From Actinomycetota bacterium (GTDB taxonomy: Bacteria > Actinomycetota > Geothermincolia > Fen-727 > Anoxymicrobiaceae): a stretch of 64,000 nt of DNA. The position numbers were made by a program, and so were the translations under genes. Of the stretch, positions 16,909 through 24,970 are shown piece after piece; the stretch's first letter is position 1, and every line of letters starts with the position of its first letter. The stretch covers positions 1 to 64,000 of the forward strand of contig JAHJCO010000046.1 in the NCBI GenBank assembly GCA_018831265.1, given 5' to 3'. The notes under the pieces are model-generated. The model did no database searches. It saw nothing but the letters and a program-made list of their open reading frames with translations, and was not told where the DNA came from.

Positions 16909-17052
16909 CTCTCGCAACACGGCGATTGACATGCTGCACTGTCAATCATAACCCCTTCCCACCCAACCTCTCAGGCCGGGATGCGCGGCCGATGACGCTG
17001 ACTGACTCAGCCATTAACGCTACAATGCTTGGGAGGCGGACTTCAGTCCGCC
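16909..17052. repeat. second copy of the GATTGACATG repeat with two REP hairpins
   Basis: CTCTCGCAACACCGGCGATT continuing GACATG (16909-16934) repeats 13120-13144. A half REP, CCTCTCAGGCCGGGATGCG, follows at 16967-16985. A full unit (TTGGGAGGCGGACTTCAGTC then CGCC, 17029-17052) ends 10 bases before the ribosome binding site of the next gene, so this one lies in a 5' leader, not behind a gene. Confidence 0.65.
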
Positions 17053-17072
17053 ACCAACCGCGGGAGGAAATC

Positions 17073-17918
17073 ATGAACGCAAAGAGCGGACTACTCAACC
17101 TACTCCTTCTCCCCATCGCGAAGCTCACCGAATGGTACGCGAAGTGGAGCTCCCGCTCGGAGTTCAAGATCCCGGAGCCGGTGCAGGCCGAGGGGGAGGC
17201 AAAGGACAGACCGCTGGTGCTGCTGGTCACGGGCAGCATGATAGTGAGCGACTTCTTCGACCCGCTGGCCGACAGGCTCACGCGCGAGGGGTTCCGGGTG
17301 GTGGTCTTCCAGCCGGAGGACCTGCTGACGGTGTCCCTGGAGAAGAGCGCCCGCGACATAGACCGGGCGGTGCGCTCGGTGCTGGCCACCACGGGCGAGG
17401 AGAAGCTCACGATGCTGGCGGAGTGCAACGGCGGGGTGGCGGCCAGGTACTGGCTCACGCAGATGGGCGGCGACCGCTACGTGGACCGCCTCATCACCTT
17501 CGTCTCGGCGCACCACGGTACGGCCCCCGCGGTCATCCGGGTCTGCCCCTCCTTCAAGGAGATAGAGCCGGGCAACCCGTTCCTGAACATCATGGACCTC
17601 ACGGGCCTGCCCGAGGGCACGGAGATGATCTCGGTCTACATGGAGAAGGACGAGGTGATGTGGCCCTCCTCCACCTCAGCAGTAGAAGGAGCGCTCAACA
17701 TAGAGGTCACGGACGAACAGGTCAACAGGCGCTCCCGGGCCCGCATGCTCCACCCACCCCGCGTCCACCAACTGATGGGCAACATAATGAACCGCACCTG
17801 CCCGATCCACTTCGCCGGCTTCTACGACGAAGCAATGCACGACCTCTTCGTCTCGTGCCTGAAGGACGACCTGGAGACGGTGAAGGCTTTCGAGGGGTGC
17901 AAGGTGAGGGTTAGCTAA
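17073..17918 (+). CDS. alpha/beta-hydrolase (lipase-like) with Cys in the nucleophile elbow
   Basis: 281 residues, ATG with a strong GGGAGGA site. The layout is that of triacylglycerol-lipase/PHA-type hydrolases: strand LVLLVTGSMIVS, then FRVVVFQPED, then the elbow LAECNGGVAARYWL, where lipases have HSMGG-VARYW. The usual His-Ser-x-Gly is Glu-Cys-Asn-Gly here, so Cys118 stands at the nucleophile position. FVSAHHGTAPAV matches the family oxyanion/lid region. It may be a Cys-nucleophile hydrolase, as in dienelactone hydrolase, or a non-catalytic relative. No signal peptide is evident beyond a mildly hydrophobic N-terminus. It stands alone. Confidence 0.65.
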   Translation: MNAKSGLLNLLLLPIAKLTEWYAKWSSRSEFKIPEPVQAEGEAKDRPLVLLVTGSMIVSDFFDPLADRLTREGFRVVVFQPEDLLTVSLEKSARDIDRAVRSVLATTGEEKLTMLAECNGGVAARYWLTQMGGDRYVDRLITFVSAHHGTAPAVIRVCPSFKEIEPGNPFLNIMDLTGLPEGTEMISVYMEKDEVMWPSSTSAVEGALNIEVTDEQVNRRSRARMLHPPRVHQLMGNIMNRTCPIHFAGFYDEAMHDLFVSCLKDDLETVKAFEGCKVRVS

Positions 17919-18098
17919 TAGCGAGTGCCTCTCGCTCTGCATATCTACGACATGTACTTCGAGGTGGCGAACCTCAGGCTGGGGCGGAACTGCAAGAGAA
18001 CCCCAAGGATAAGCGAGCGATAACAGGGGTTATCGTGAGCTGGTCTACTAGTAGCCGGTGAAAACACTATGGCTTATACCGCATTCCCCTTCCAGCAA

Positions 18099-18671
18099 TC
18101 AAAGCAGTCGCGCAATCACTTCGGCGACTCTGGGTGGGAATCGCCTGGTGTATTCGTCGAGGGTCCGTTTGGATAATGGTCTCAGGTCCAGTTCCTCTGA
18201 TGGAATTGTGGCTTTGCCGAACGAACTGAAGTAGGCAAGGTCAAGCAACGCTTTCTCAGGTTCCGCGACATATAGACCTTCTTCATGAGTAAAGCCGAAA
18301 AAGAGCTCCTGCTTTAGATGCCTGTAGACCACCCTGCGTCCCAGCAACATCATTGATTTTGTCTTCCTGGTGGTTGCGAATGACAGCGTATAAGGCACCA
18401 GGTTCAGCACGCCAGATCTGGACAGTGCTGATTCAAACGATAGGTAACCTGGGAAGTAGGCCTGCCCCGCGATCGCTTCGAGATTGACCGGCTCCCCACC
18501 GACGACATAGATGTTCCTGCGGGCTCTCTCAAGAACGCCTTTCTTGACCCACCTGTTAAGGGAAATAGAAAGGCTCTTCCTGTCCAGGCCGGTTATCTTC
18601 TCGAGATCCGAAATGGTGAAGAACGCTTTCGGGGTAGACCTCAGGTTCTTGAGAAGTTCCGTTTCTCTCAA
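18099..18671 (-). CDS. AbiEi-type antitoxin
   Basis: 190 residues. A winged-helix N-terminus (FFTISDLEKITGLDRKSLSI.. RWVKKGVLERARRNIYVVGG) is followed by the AbiEi core with YLSFESALSRSGVLN and EPEKALLDLAYFS. In AbiE type IV systems this protein represses the operon and counteracts AbiEii without binding it. It follows the toxin gene with a 4-base ATGA overlap, the reverse of the usual antitoxin-first order. Confidence 0.85.
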   Translation of the reverse strand: MRETELLKNLRSTPKAFFTISDLEKITGLDRKSLSISLNRWVKKGVLERARRNIYVVGGEPVNLEAIAGQAYFPGYLSFESALSRSGVLNLVPYTLSFATTRKTKSMMLLGRRVVYRHLKQELFFGFTHEEGLYVAEPEKALLDLAYFSSFGKATIPSEELDLRPLSKRTLDEYTRRFPPRVAEVIARLL

Positions 18672-19330
18672 AGCAAATCCTCGATTACTCCCTGGTAGTC
18701 GGTCGGAAGGTACTTCGCCAGGTCACGCTTCAGCTCTATTGGGGTGATTCCAGTGTCAGGTGGCTTGTATTGGATCCCCATCTTCTGAGAGATGAACCAT
18801 AGATCGAAGATGTCCTTTGGCGCCGCTCGATCCATGATGCAGTCTTGCTTGTCTTGAAGAAGCTGCTCGAGAGTAGCGACCCTGCAAAGAGCCTGGATGG
18901 GCGTGGTAGGTGATGTAATGAGGCGCAGTTCGCTCCTGTAACCGGGAGCCGGCCTTCTCGATATTTCCAGTTTGATACGGAAAGGCTGTGCGAGATACTC
19001 CTCGGTGATCCTGATCTCGCAGAGGTACGTCCAGCGTTTGGCGGCCAGGTCGGTGATATCAGCTACAGCTAACGGTTTGACGAGCCCCGCGGTCGTCTCC
19101 TTGAAGGTTCCTCCCAGGTTGTTCTTTAACAACGAGAAGTCGAGGTCCTCGGAGAAGCGCGGGGAGCCGTAGGCCAGTCTGAGTGCAGTACCCCCCTTAA
19201 ACAACAGGTCTCTGCTCCAGGGCGATTCAAAGAGTCGGTTAAGGAGAACAACCTCCCAGTACTCCCTAACCACCTGGGTTACGTCTATCTTCAGTTCGAG
19301 AGCCAGACGCTCCGCTAATAGCTGTTCCAT
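18668..19330 (-). CDS. AbiEii nucleotidyltransferase toxin
   Basis: 220 residues. The DUF1814/AbiEii nucleotidyltransferase motifs are FKGGTALRLAY and SEDLDFS (metal-binding D-x-D), followed later by QDKQDCIMDRAAPKDIFDLWF with its conserved K/D/D block. These enzymes transfer nucleotides, in known cases to tRNA ends, and stop growth during phage infection. ATG 19330 is preferred; a TTG 12 bases upstream is also open, and no ribosome binding site is visible for either, so the message may be nearly leaderless. Confidence 0.85.
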   Translation of the reverse strand: MEQLLAERLALELKIDVTQVVREYWEVVLLNRLFESPWSRDLLFKGGTALRLAYGSPRFSEDLDFSLLKNNLGGTFKETTAGLVKPLAVADITDLAAKRWTYLCEIRITEEYLAQPFRIKLEISRRPAPGYRSELRLITSPTTPIQALCRVATLEQLLQDKQDCIMDRAAPKDIFDLWFISQKMGIQYKPPDTGITPIELKRDLAKYLPTDYQGVIEDLL

Positions 19331-19335
19331 GATAA

Positions 19336-19351
19336 TTAACAACTATGTTAA
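19336..19351 (-). promoter_or_regulatory. inverted repeat upstream of the abiE pair
   Basis: TTAAC (19336-19340) and GTTAA (19347-19351) form a 5+6+5 inverted repeat directly upstream of the AbiEii start. AbiEi proteins are known to bind inverted repeats there; this assignment is inference. The stretch from 19352 to 19500 contains a GC-rich fold but no gene. Confidence 0.35.
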
Positions 19352-19505
19352 GTTATTGGAATCACATAATCAAGGGTTTCAATCCCCTGAACCGTTCCCA
19401 TAGAACCCTGGCCGGCTACGGCATGGGCTCCATAACGGGCGTTAGCCCGGTGCATGCGTTCGATAAGACGACTTGTCAAGCCAACTTCAGCCATAGGTTA
19501 CGTGC

Positions 19506-19578
19506 TATAATGTCAGCGAGTTAGAGTTCTTAGGTAGTGAAGTTATTGTCCCGAGGATCGCATCTCGGGGCTTTTTTT
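19506..19578 (+). promoter_or_regulatory. RRM-gene leader: extended -10, TTCTTAGG box, hairpin with seven T
   Basis: TGCTATAAT (-10 hexamer 19506-19511, extended TG) is followed by GAGTTCTTAGG and then, at 19550-19570, the hairpin CCCGAG-GATCGCAT-CTCGGG, G, C and seven T (19572-19578). The ribosome binding site and ATG 19602 follow at once. The same elements in the same order precede the other RRM gene (58857-58929, minus strand). A terminator-shaped structure inside the leader suggests attenuation, possibly relieved or imposed by the RNA-binding product. Confidence 0.75.
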
Positions 19579-19601
19579 ATGCACAAAGGGGGTGCAGAAG
19601 A

Positions 19602-19874
19602 ATGAAGATATATGTTGGAAACCTCAGCTACTCAACCAGCGAGGAAGACATCAGGACGGCTTTCGCCGCGTACGGTACGGTGGATTCGGCCGACTTGATC
19701 ATGGATCGCGGTACCGGCAGGTCGAAAGGATTCGGCTTCGTCGAGATGAGTGTCGACTCCGAGGCGAAGGCGGCGATCGATGCCTTGAACGGCAAGGATA
19801 TGGACGGCCGCAACCTGAACGTCAACATTGCAAAGCCGAGGGAGGAACGGCCCGAGCGTTCGTCCCGTTACTAG
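19602..19874 (+). CDS. RRM-domain RNA-binding protein 1
   Basis: 90 residues forming a single RNA recognition motif, the type found in cyanobacterial Rbp proteins and many other bacteria. RNP2 is IYVGNLSY (residues 3-10) and RNP1 is KGFGFVEM (about 42-49), followed by a short basic/acidic tail. These proteins bind single-stranded RNA and often respond to cold. The twin at 58558-58833 is nearly identical in the core and has the same upstream leader. The two are clearly recent paralogues that kept their control region. Confidence 0.92.
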   Translation: MKIYVGNLSYSTSEEDIRTAFAAYGTVDSADLIMDRGTGRSKGFGFVEMSVDSEAKAAIDALNGKDMDGRNLNVNIAKPREERPERSSRY

Positions 19875-20051
19875 GTAGCCTTATGTGTGCTGGTCCGGCG
19901 GACCTTAGACGGTTCGCCGGTCCGGTTACACGTGGGTCATCACACCTGGCCGAAACCGCCGTCTTGGAGCCGCCATTCACGGCTGACGGATGAGTGCGTT
20001 TCTGCGCGTTATCATTACCTGAGAATCCGATGCGACAGGAAGATCTGTGAA

Positions 20052-20669
20052 TTGGCACGGAGACCGTTGAAGAAGACCGACGAGAGCCTCCTCCGGGAGT
20101 TGCTGGCCAACGGCTGCGATCTCAGCACGAGCCAGGACGTCGGGGTCGCATTCCGCTTTTTCAAACCACGGTTCAGCTGCCAGCACTGCGGCGAGCCCCA
20201 CCCCTCCTGCGTCATGTTCTACGACCGGGAAAGGAATGCCGCTATCAACCCCAGGTACGTGGACCGGGTACGGTGGCACCGGGACGATGGGAGAATAACG
20301 CCCGATGAAGTGCTTGAGGTCCTGAGGAGCAAGGAGGCCCTGTGCCTCAACTGCTACCGTAAACGGTACCACGGCGACGGGCGCAGGTATTCCAAGGAAC
20401 AAATGAACATCCTCGCGGAACTTGACGAGATAAAAGGGAGGCAGGGGTGCTCCAGCTGCGGCGAACGAGACCCGTCGTGCCTGGACTTCCACCACAGGGA
20501 CGGCTCCGAGAAGCTGTTCAACATCTACGGAGCGGTGAAGGGTACCGGTCGAGCGGAGATCTTGAGCGAGACAGAAAAGTGCGACGTCGAATGCGCAAAC
20601 TGCCACAGCAAGCTTCACTGGGACGAAAGAGTCCGCGAAAAGAGCGAGGCGCGAGGCGAGGGGGCCTGA
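20052..20669 (+). CDS. protein with two HNH-type zinc modules, the first degenerate
   Basis: About 205 residues. The C-terminal half is a full HNH motif: CSSCGERDPSCLDFHHRDGSEK, and later CDVECANCHSKLHW, with two Cys pairs and the catalytic His-His. The N-terminal half repeats the same plan (CQHCGEPHPSC.. ALCLNCYRKRYH), but the HH position reads FYDRERN, so it is presumably structural. HNH proteins nick DNA or RNA. TTG 20052 has AGGAAG nine bases upstream; the frame is open further up. There is no obvious partner gene. It could be a small stand-alone nuclease or a homing-type relic. Confidence 0.65.
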   Translation: MARRPLKKTDESLLRELLANGCDLSTSQDVGVAFRFFKPRFSCQHCGEPHPSCVMFYDRERNAAINPRYVDRVRWHRDDGRITPDEVLEVLRSKEALCLNCYRKRYHGDGRRYSKEQMNILAELDEIKGRQGCSSCGERDPSCLDFHHRDGSEKLFNIYGAVKGTGRAEILSETEKCDVECANCHSKLHWDERVREKSEARGEGA

Positions 20670-20739
20670 CAGCGGGGAACGGCCATGGTCATGTTATCGA
20701 TGATGCCGCCTTGAGCGTTCAGGGTCCCGGCATGACCGC

Positions 20740-21483
20740 TCATGAAACAAGGTGGCCCTCGCCGCACAGGGAGGCTATTGACCGCCTTACCTCCTCCATC
20801 AACTGCTCCTTCTCATCCAGCGTATAGCGGGAGGCCTTTATTGGCGCGCCGATGCTGATCGTGACCTCCTGGTCGAGGAAGAAGTCAAACGTCTTCGGTC
20901 TGAGTATCTTCTCCGATCCCTGGATGCCGACCGGAATAATCGTTGCACCCGATTCTATCGCCATAACGAAGCCACCCTTCTTGAACGGCCCTAGCTTGCC
21001 GTCCCGGGAGCGCGTTCCCTCCGGTGCGATCCATAGGACTATCCCGCTCTCCATTATCCTGCGCGCCTCAGCGAGGTCCTTTATCGCCTGCTGCAGGTCC
21101 GAACGGTCGATCGATACGAACTCACCGGCCTTCAGGCCCTGGCCCCAGATCGGGACCTTGAACAGTTCCTTTTTTGTGAGCATGCGGAGGCTGTTGGGCA
21201 TGCTGAGTACGCTCAGGGGGATATCGTAGAGGCTGCGGTGATTTACCATGATGATATAGCGCCCGCCGGGCTTTATCTCCAGGTTGAACGGGTCGTTGAC
21301 GGAGTACCTCACCCTCGTGACATCGATGATCTTCCTCGCGTACCAGTGGAAGACTCTGTCCCCGTAGGCCCTCTCGTAGTCACGCCTTATATAGACGTGG
21401 TAGACCGCCCCGAGGCTTATGCACACGGTCGCATAGGTGGCCGTCGCCATTATCCACAGCTTGCGAAGCAACTTCGCGTGCAT
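20740..21483 (-). CDS. plsC: 1-acyl-sn-glycerol-3-phosphate acyltransferase
   Basis: 247 residues with an N-terminal membrane helix (about 10-30). The four acyltransferase blocks are present: NHRSLYDI (catalytic His, Asp) near 77, the LRMLTKKELFKVPIWG block, APEGTRSRDG near 155, and VPVGIQG near 182. It transfers a second acyl chain to lysophosphatidate at the membrane, making phosphatidate. ATG 21483. It stands alone on the minus strand, facing the HNH gene across a short gap. Confidence 0.88.
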   Translation of the reverse strand: MHAKLLRKLWIMATATYATVCISLGAVYHVYIRRDYERAYGDRVFHWYARKIIDVTRVRYSVNDPFNLEIKPGGRYIIMVNHRSLYDIPLSVLSMPNSLRMLTKKELFKVPIWGQGLKAGEFVSIDRSDLQQAIKDLAEARRIMESGIVLWIAPEGTRSRDGKLGPFKKGGFVMAIESGATIIPVGIQGSEKILRPKTFDFFLDQEVTISIGAPIKASRYTLDEKEQLMEEVRRSIASLCGEGHLVS

Positions 21484-21592
21484 GCAAAACTCCCGCCCTC
21501 ACCAGGTCGAAGAAGTAACAGAAGACGAAGAGATCCCAAAGAGCTGGTATCGATCAGAGAATTGAGATCACCGAGCTGTCAGGCCGGCATGT

Positions 21593-21709
21593 CTACTGGC
21601 AGCACTTCTCGTCTGTGCCACAGCAGGTAGTGCATCCCTTGTTCATCTGGAAGTAAACGACCGCGCCGATAGCGGCTACTAATAACAGGCCAATAAGCAG
21701 TTTCTTCAC
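21593..21709 (-). CDS. 38-residue membrane micro-protein with Cys cluster
   Basis: GTG 21709 has a perfect GGAGGAG site. The product starts VKKLLIGLLLVAAIGAVVYF, one membrane helix with positive N-terminus, and ends in a Cys-rich tail with CTTCC and KCC. Five Cys in the last 13 residues suggest metal binding or disulfides outside the membrane. The start signal, the codon use and the clean membrane topology argue that it is real. It has no recognised family. It sits upstream of plsC on the same strand, 110 bases away. Confidence 0.6.
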   Translation of the reverse strand: MKKLLIGLLLVAAIGAVVYFQMNKGCTTCCGTDEKCCQ

Positions 21710-21774
21710 TATCTCCTCCCTCAAGATCAAGATCTTCCTGGATTCTACGACATTATCTACGACATTATATGTCT

Positions 21775-21965
21775 ATCGCCCCCCCAGCCCAGCTCCCCAT
21801 TCACGCCGCCCATCTCTCGGCTTCCGCTTAATCAGTTTTCGCCTTTTCAGTTTTCGCCTTTTCATCTTCCCGGTCTTCAAGTTTCCATCTTCCAGTGTTC
21901 CCAGTATCAACTTCTTCTGTTTCCCAATACCCAATGTCCCAGCTTCCACTAGTCGAACGAAATCC
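21775..21965 (-). repeat. purine-rich low-complexity tract
   Basis: The minus strand is made of loosely repeated GGAA / GAAG / AAACT words, for example two copies of GGCGAAAACTGAAAA-type sequence at 21836-21866. A 64-codon frame exists but its product is only Lys/Arg/Gly/Leu-rich repeats, so I do not call a gene. It fills most of the 365 bases between the micro-protein and the MaoC gene. Function unknown; it resembles slippage-prone intergenic filler. Confidence 0.5.
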
Positions 21966-22074
21966 ATCAGGGGCTATAGTCGACAGTATTCTATCACCAC
22001 CGTTTTGATGGAAGATCCCTACCAGGATCAGCGTTCAGGTATCGCTTCATCCGTGGCATCCACGGTCGATGCCT

Positions 22075-22521
22075 CTACTCCGGTCTCCTTCGAATCATCA
22101 CCACCATCTCACAATCAAGCACCTTGTCCCCGTTCTGGTTTACGCCGGTGAACCGGCTGGTAACGATTCCCCGCCCCGGCTTGCTGCTCTCGCGCTTGCC
22201 GGTGACCTCCACCTCCGCGTGGATTGTGTCCCCCGGTGTTACGTACTTCCCGTAGGAGAGGTTGTTCATTCCAAGAAAGGCCAGGATAGTGCCCTCTGTG
22301 TATCCAACACGTTCGTGCAAGCCGGTGAGTATGGAGAGGGTCAACAGGCCATGGGAGATCCTCCCCGGCAATCCGATCTGCCTGCAGAACACCTCGTCCG
22401 TATGTATGGCGTTGAAGTCGCCCGAGAGGCCCGCGAAGGCCACGATATCTCCCTCGGTGACAGTCCTGGCCGGAGTGGAGTACTTCTCTCCCACTTCGAT
22501 ATCCTCGAAGAACTTGCCCAT
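22075..22521 (-). CDS. MaoC-like (R)-specific enoyl-CoA hydratase
   Basis: 148 residues with a hot-dog fold. The hydratase motif FAGLSGDFNAIHTD supplies the catalytic Asp and His, and GRISHGLLTLSI and YVTPGDTIHAEVEV complete the family pattern. It hydrates trans-2-enoyl-CoA or acts on a related acyl thioester. ATG 22521 with AGGAGG eight bases upstream is better than the longer frame. It lies downstream of the CrtC-like gene in a minus-strand group, which suggests a shared lipid-like substrate. Confidence 0.87.
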   Translation of the reverse strand: MGKFFEDIEVGEKYSTPARTVTEGDIVAFAGLSGDFNAIHTDEVFCRQIGLPGRISHGLLTLSILTGLHERVGYTEGTILAFLGMNNLSYGKYVTPGDTIHAEVEVTGKRESSKPGRGIVTSRFTGVNQNGDKVLDCEMVVMIRRRPE

Positions 22522-22565
22522 TATGAAGACCTCCTTGATCGTCACACCGGCCGTGTCAGCAGAGA

Positions 22566-23675
22566 TCATTCATCGGAGGATGCTTTCTTGTGGAACAGCA
22601 TCTGCTCGTAGATGGCCCTTCCTTTTTCTTTCGCCTTTACGCCCTTGAGATCCACCTCGAGCTCCATGTCCGCTTCGAAGTCGTAATAGTAGGGATTCGT
22701 GACCAGGTGCACCAGGGGTCGCAGCACCGCCGGGATGTCAGACAGGTTATCGAGGGCCTCTATCATCTTCGGGTTCCTGATGGTCATCACTACGCTGCCC
22801 TCCTCGGCCTCCCAACTGAAGTCGAGCTTCGTCGGGTAAGTGCGCCCGCCGGGGCCTTCGACGAAATCCGAAGTGGTCAACCGCAATGGGAACCCGTCGT
22901 CCGTAAGTATGTCCTCCCCTTTCGACAGGAAGAACACGTGCAGCTTTACCCCTCCGAACCCCAGGATCGAGGCGGTGGTCATCTGGGTGAAGATGATCGT
23001 GAAATCCCCAACGTGCGCCCTGCCCCAGTACCAGTGGTCCAGCATCTTGGCCAGCATGAAGTTGCCCCAGTTGTGGTCGTGATAAACCGTGCCCTTGACC
23101 TGCTGAGACTCCCCACCGACGGAAACGGTACCCTCCACGGATCCGTAGGGCACCGGGACGACCCACGCGAAGTACTTCTTCTTCTCGGGGTCCAGGTACG
23201 TTATCGCCGCACCGGGGCGCCAAGAAGGCGATTCCCTCGATATCCTGAAGTCCGCACTGAGGTCGCCTGCCTCGGCGTGCAGCTCGTAGGTGTCGAGGTC
23301 GCCTTTGACCCAGCTGGACCCGATACGCACGTCGCAGGCGTCTTTCGAGGCTTTGAAGTCCTCCGGCTTGCCCTTCCAGGTCTCTCTTCTACTCTCTCCT
23401 TCTGGAGACCGCCTCATGATCAGGACGGTCGGAACCAGCGGACCGGCAGGCTTTGTGTTCGGCTTATTGCTGTAGGTGATGACCACAGCGGAACCGTCGT
23501 CGAGCTGAGCGTCGAAGTACCACCACTCGAAGGCGTCGTCCCTGTCGGCAGTGCGGTGACCGTCCTCCCACGGCTCGACGCGATCCGGGTTCAATCCCTC
23601 GCGCTTCAATGCGGCGAGATTGTCCTCGGCCATCTTCTTCCTGATCTCATCAGTTATCTCGATCTCTGTTGCCAT
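22566..23675 (-). CDS. CrtC/AttH-like lipocalin-fold protein
   Basis: 369 residues, ATG with GGGAGGAG. The N-terminal half carries FEWWYFDAQLDDG and the middle GTVYHDHNWGN and WYWGRA, the hallmarks of the hydroxyneurosporene synthase (CrtC)/AttH lipocalin-like family. Relatives hydrate carotenoids or act in secondary metabolism (some are Diels-Alderases). No carotenoid genes are nearby, so the substrate is unknown but should be a bulky hydrophobic molecule. It has no signal peptide. It is followed by the MaoC gene with 45 bases between them and preceded by two small genes. Confidence 0.8.
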   Translation of the reverse strand: MATEIEITDEIRKKMAEDNLAALKREGLNPDRVEPWEDGHRTADRDDAFEWWYFDAQLDDGSAVVITYSNKPNTKPAGPLVPTVLIMRRSPEGESRRETWKGKPEDFKASKDACDVRIGSSWVKGDLDTYELHAEAGDLSADFRISRESPSWRPGAAITYLDPEKKKYFAWVVPVPYGSVEGTVSVGGESQQVKGTVYHDHNWGNFMLAKMLDHWYWGRAHVGDFTIIFTQMTTASILGFGGVKLHVFFLSKGEDILTDDGFPLRLTTSDFVEGPGGRTYPTKLDFSWEAEEGSVVMTIRNPKMIEALDNLSDIPAVLRPLVHLVTNPYYYDFEADMELEVDLKGVKAKEKGRAIYEQMLFHKKASSDE

Positions 23676-23714
23676 TGACGACTCCTCCCTTGACGGTCAC
23701 AAAGGCGAGCTACT

Positions 23715-23912
23715 TCAAGACCATGTCCTGGGGATCTCTCTGTCCTCTATTTCCTTCTTCACCTTGGTAAGGATGGCATAGTAGAAACCGGGTGCGCCGG
23801 CATCCTTTGCGCGCCGGGCGACCAGGTCCTCCAGCTTGCCGGTGTAGGGTTTCTCTTCCAGCTCTTCTATTACCGAGGACACCGCTTCATCGATGATCTT
23901 GTTTGCTTCCAT
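23715..23912 (-). CDS. 65-residue helical protein of unknown function
   Basis: A small soluble, acidic, helical protein (EANKIIDEAVSSVIEELEEK at the start, a conserved-looking GAPGFYYAILTKVKKE later). ATG 23912 is close behind the HEAT gene and 40 bases ahead of the CrtC-like gene, so it is probably cotranscribed. I do not recognise a family. Confidence 0.6.
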   Translation of the reverse strand: MEANKIIDEAVSSVIEELEEKPYTGKLEDLVARRAKDAGAPGFYYAILTKVKKEIEDREIPRTWS

Positions 23913-23944
23913 TGTGACCTTTCCCTTCTCGATTTCCGCCCGGG

Positions 23945-24526
23945 TTACTCCTTCATTATCTTCCCGAGGGCCCTGTCCGCCGCCACACGGACCCTCACGC
24001 TCTTGTCTCCCTGCAACCGGGTCAGGGACTCGACCGCCCGCGGGTCTCCAATCTTGCCGAGGGCGCCTGCCGCTTCCCGTCGGACGGTCCGGCCCTCATC
24101 GCCCAGCAACCGGGTCAGGGGCGCGACTCCCCGCGGGTCTCCTATCACCCCGAGAGTTTGCGCGGCTCTCGCACGGACCCGCCAGTCCTTGTCCCACAGG
24201 GCATGGATGAGGGGTTCAACCGCCGGTTTTCCTATGTTCCCGAGGGTGCTCGCCACTGCCGCCCGCATCCGCCAGTCCTCGTCCCGCAGAGCAAGGATGA
24301 GGGGCTCGACCGCCGGTTTCCCCATGTTCCCGAGGGCCCTTTCCACTGCCACGCGGACCGAAGGCTCCTCGTCTCCCAGCGCCAGGATAAGGGGCTCGAT
24401 CGCCCGTGGGTCCGCTATCTTCCCGAGGGCGACCGCCGCCGACACACGGACCCGATAGTCCTGATTCCCCAGGGCCTTGATGTGGTCCTCTACCTCATCC
24501 ACTCTATCTCCTTGCCGCCATTCCAA
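23945..24526 (-). CDS. HEAT-repeat protein
   Basis: 193 residues made of about six 31-residue HEAT repeats of the PBS-lyase type (pattern DPRAIEPLILALGDEEPSVR then AALGKI). It is an all-helical scaffold for protein-protein contact; no catalytic residues are expected. It is the first gene of the minus-strand group HEAT - small protein - CrtC-like - MaoC, so it may hold partners of that pathway. Confidence 0.85.
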   Translation of the reverse strand: MEWRQGDRVDEVEDHIKALGNQDYRVRVSAAVALGKIADPRAIEPLILALGDEEPSVRVAVERALGNMGKPAVEPLILALRDEDWRMRAAVASTLGNIGKPAVEPLIHALWDKDWRVRARAAQTLGVIGDPRGVAPLTRLLGDEGRTVRREAAGALGKIGDPRAVESLTRLQGDKSVRVRVAADRALGKIMKE

Positions 24527-24619
24527 AATCGTAACACGCGGAACCTCGTCGAGGACAATCGGAGGACGGAAGACGGGAAGGTTGGAGGTCAGCAGGGGGG
24601 AGCAGGTCGCGAAGCGAGG

Positions 24620-24924
24620 TCAGAGATCGAAGAAGGAGTCCTTGCCGAGGTGCGGGCAGAACTCGCTAGCGAGGCGCTCGATCGAGTCCGGCCCGTCGAT
24701 ATCCATCCAGAACATCTCGTCCATGAAGACCATGCGCTCCGCCGTGAAACGAATTCCATTCTTCACACCGGGGCCCTCGTCTCCTCCCACCTCTCCAGGA
24801 GGAACAGAACCCGCTCGAACCTGTCCATGTGCTCGAAAAAGCGCGACACCACGAGGACGTCATAGTCGAACGCGACCCCGGCGAAGCCCGTGGGGCGTAG
24901 CGCAGAACGCGTTACAGACGACAC
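24620..24924 (-). pseudogene. decayed nucleotidyltransferase-like gene, frameshifted
   Basis: Two short minus-strand frames abut at GTGTGA (24763-24766): 24763-24924 (53 residues, containing VAFDYDVLVVSRFFEHMDRF) and 24620-24766 (48 residues). The segment FDYDVLVVS resembles the D-x-D strand of minimal nucleotidyltransferases, but the GS motif before it is lost. It follows the HEPN gene directly, so I read it as the remains of a second MNT. Expression as two micro-proteins cannot be excluded. The stretch 24527-24619 holds nothing else. Confidence 0.35.
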
Positions 24925-24970
24925 TACCGGGGTATGGTCTTGGGTGTCCTTGTCTTGGAGAGCGGGAAGC

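Noticed and set aside
17919..18098. Possible small gene or fragment between the lipase-like gene and the abiE pair
   Set aside because: Frames are short, without start signals or recognisable sequence.
19370..19395. Possible T-arm or att-type remnant (AAGGG-TTTCAAT-CCCCT)
   Set aside because: A short hairpin only; no tRNA body around it and no integrase gene nearby.
21773..21967. 64-codon minus-strand frame in the purine-rich tract
   Set aside because: The product is only low-complexity Lys/Arg/Gly/Leu repeats from GGAA-type DNA words.
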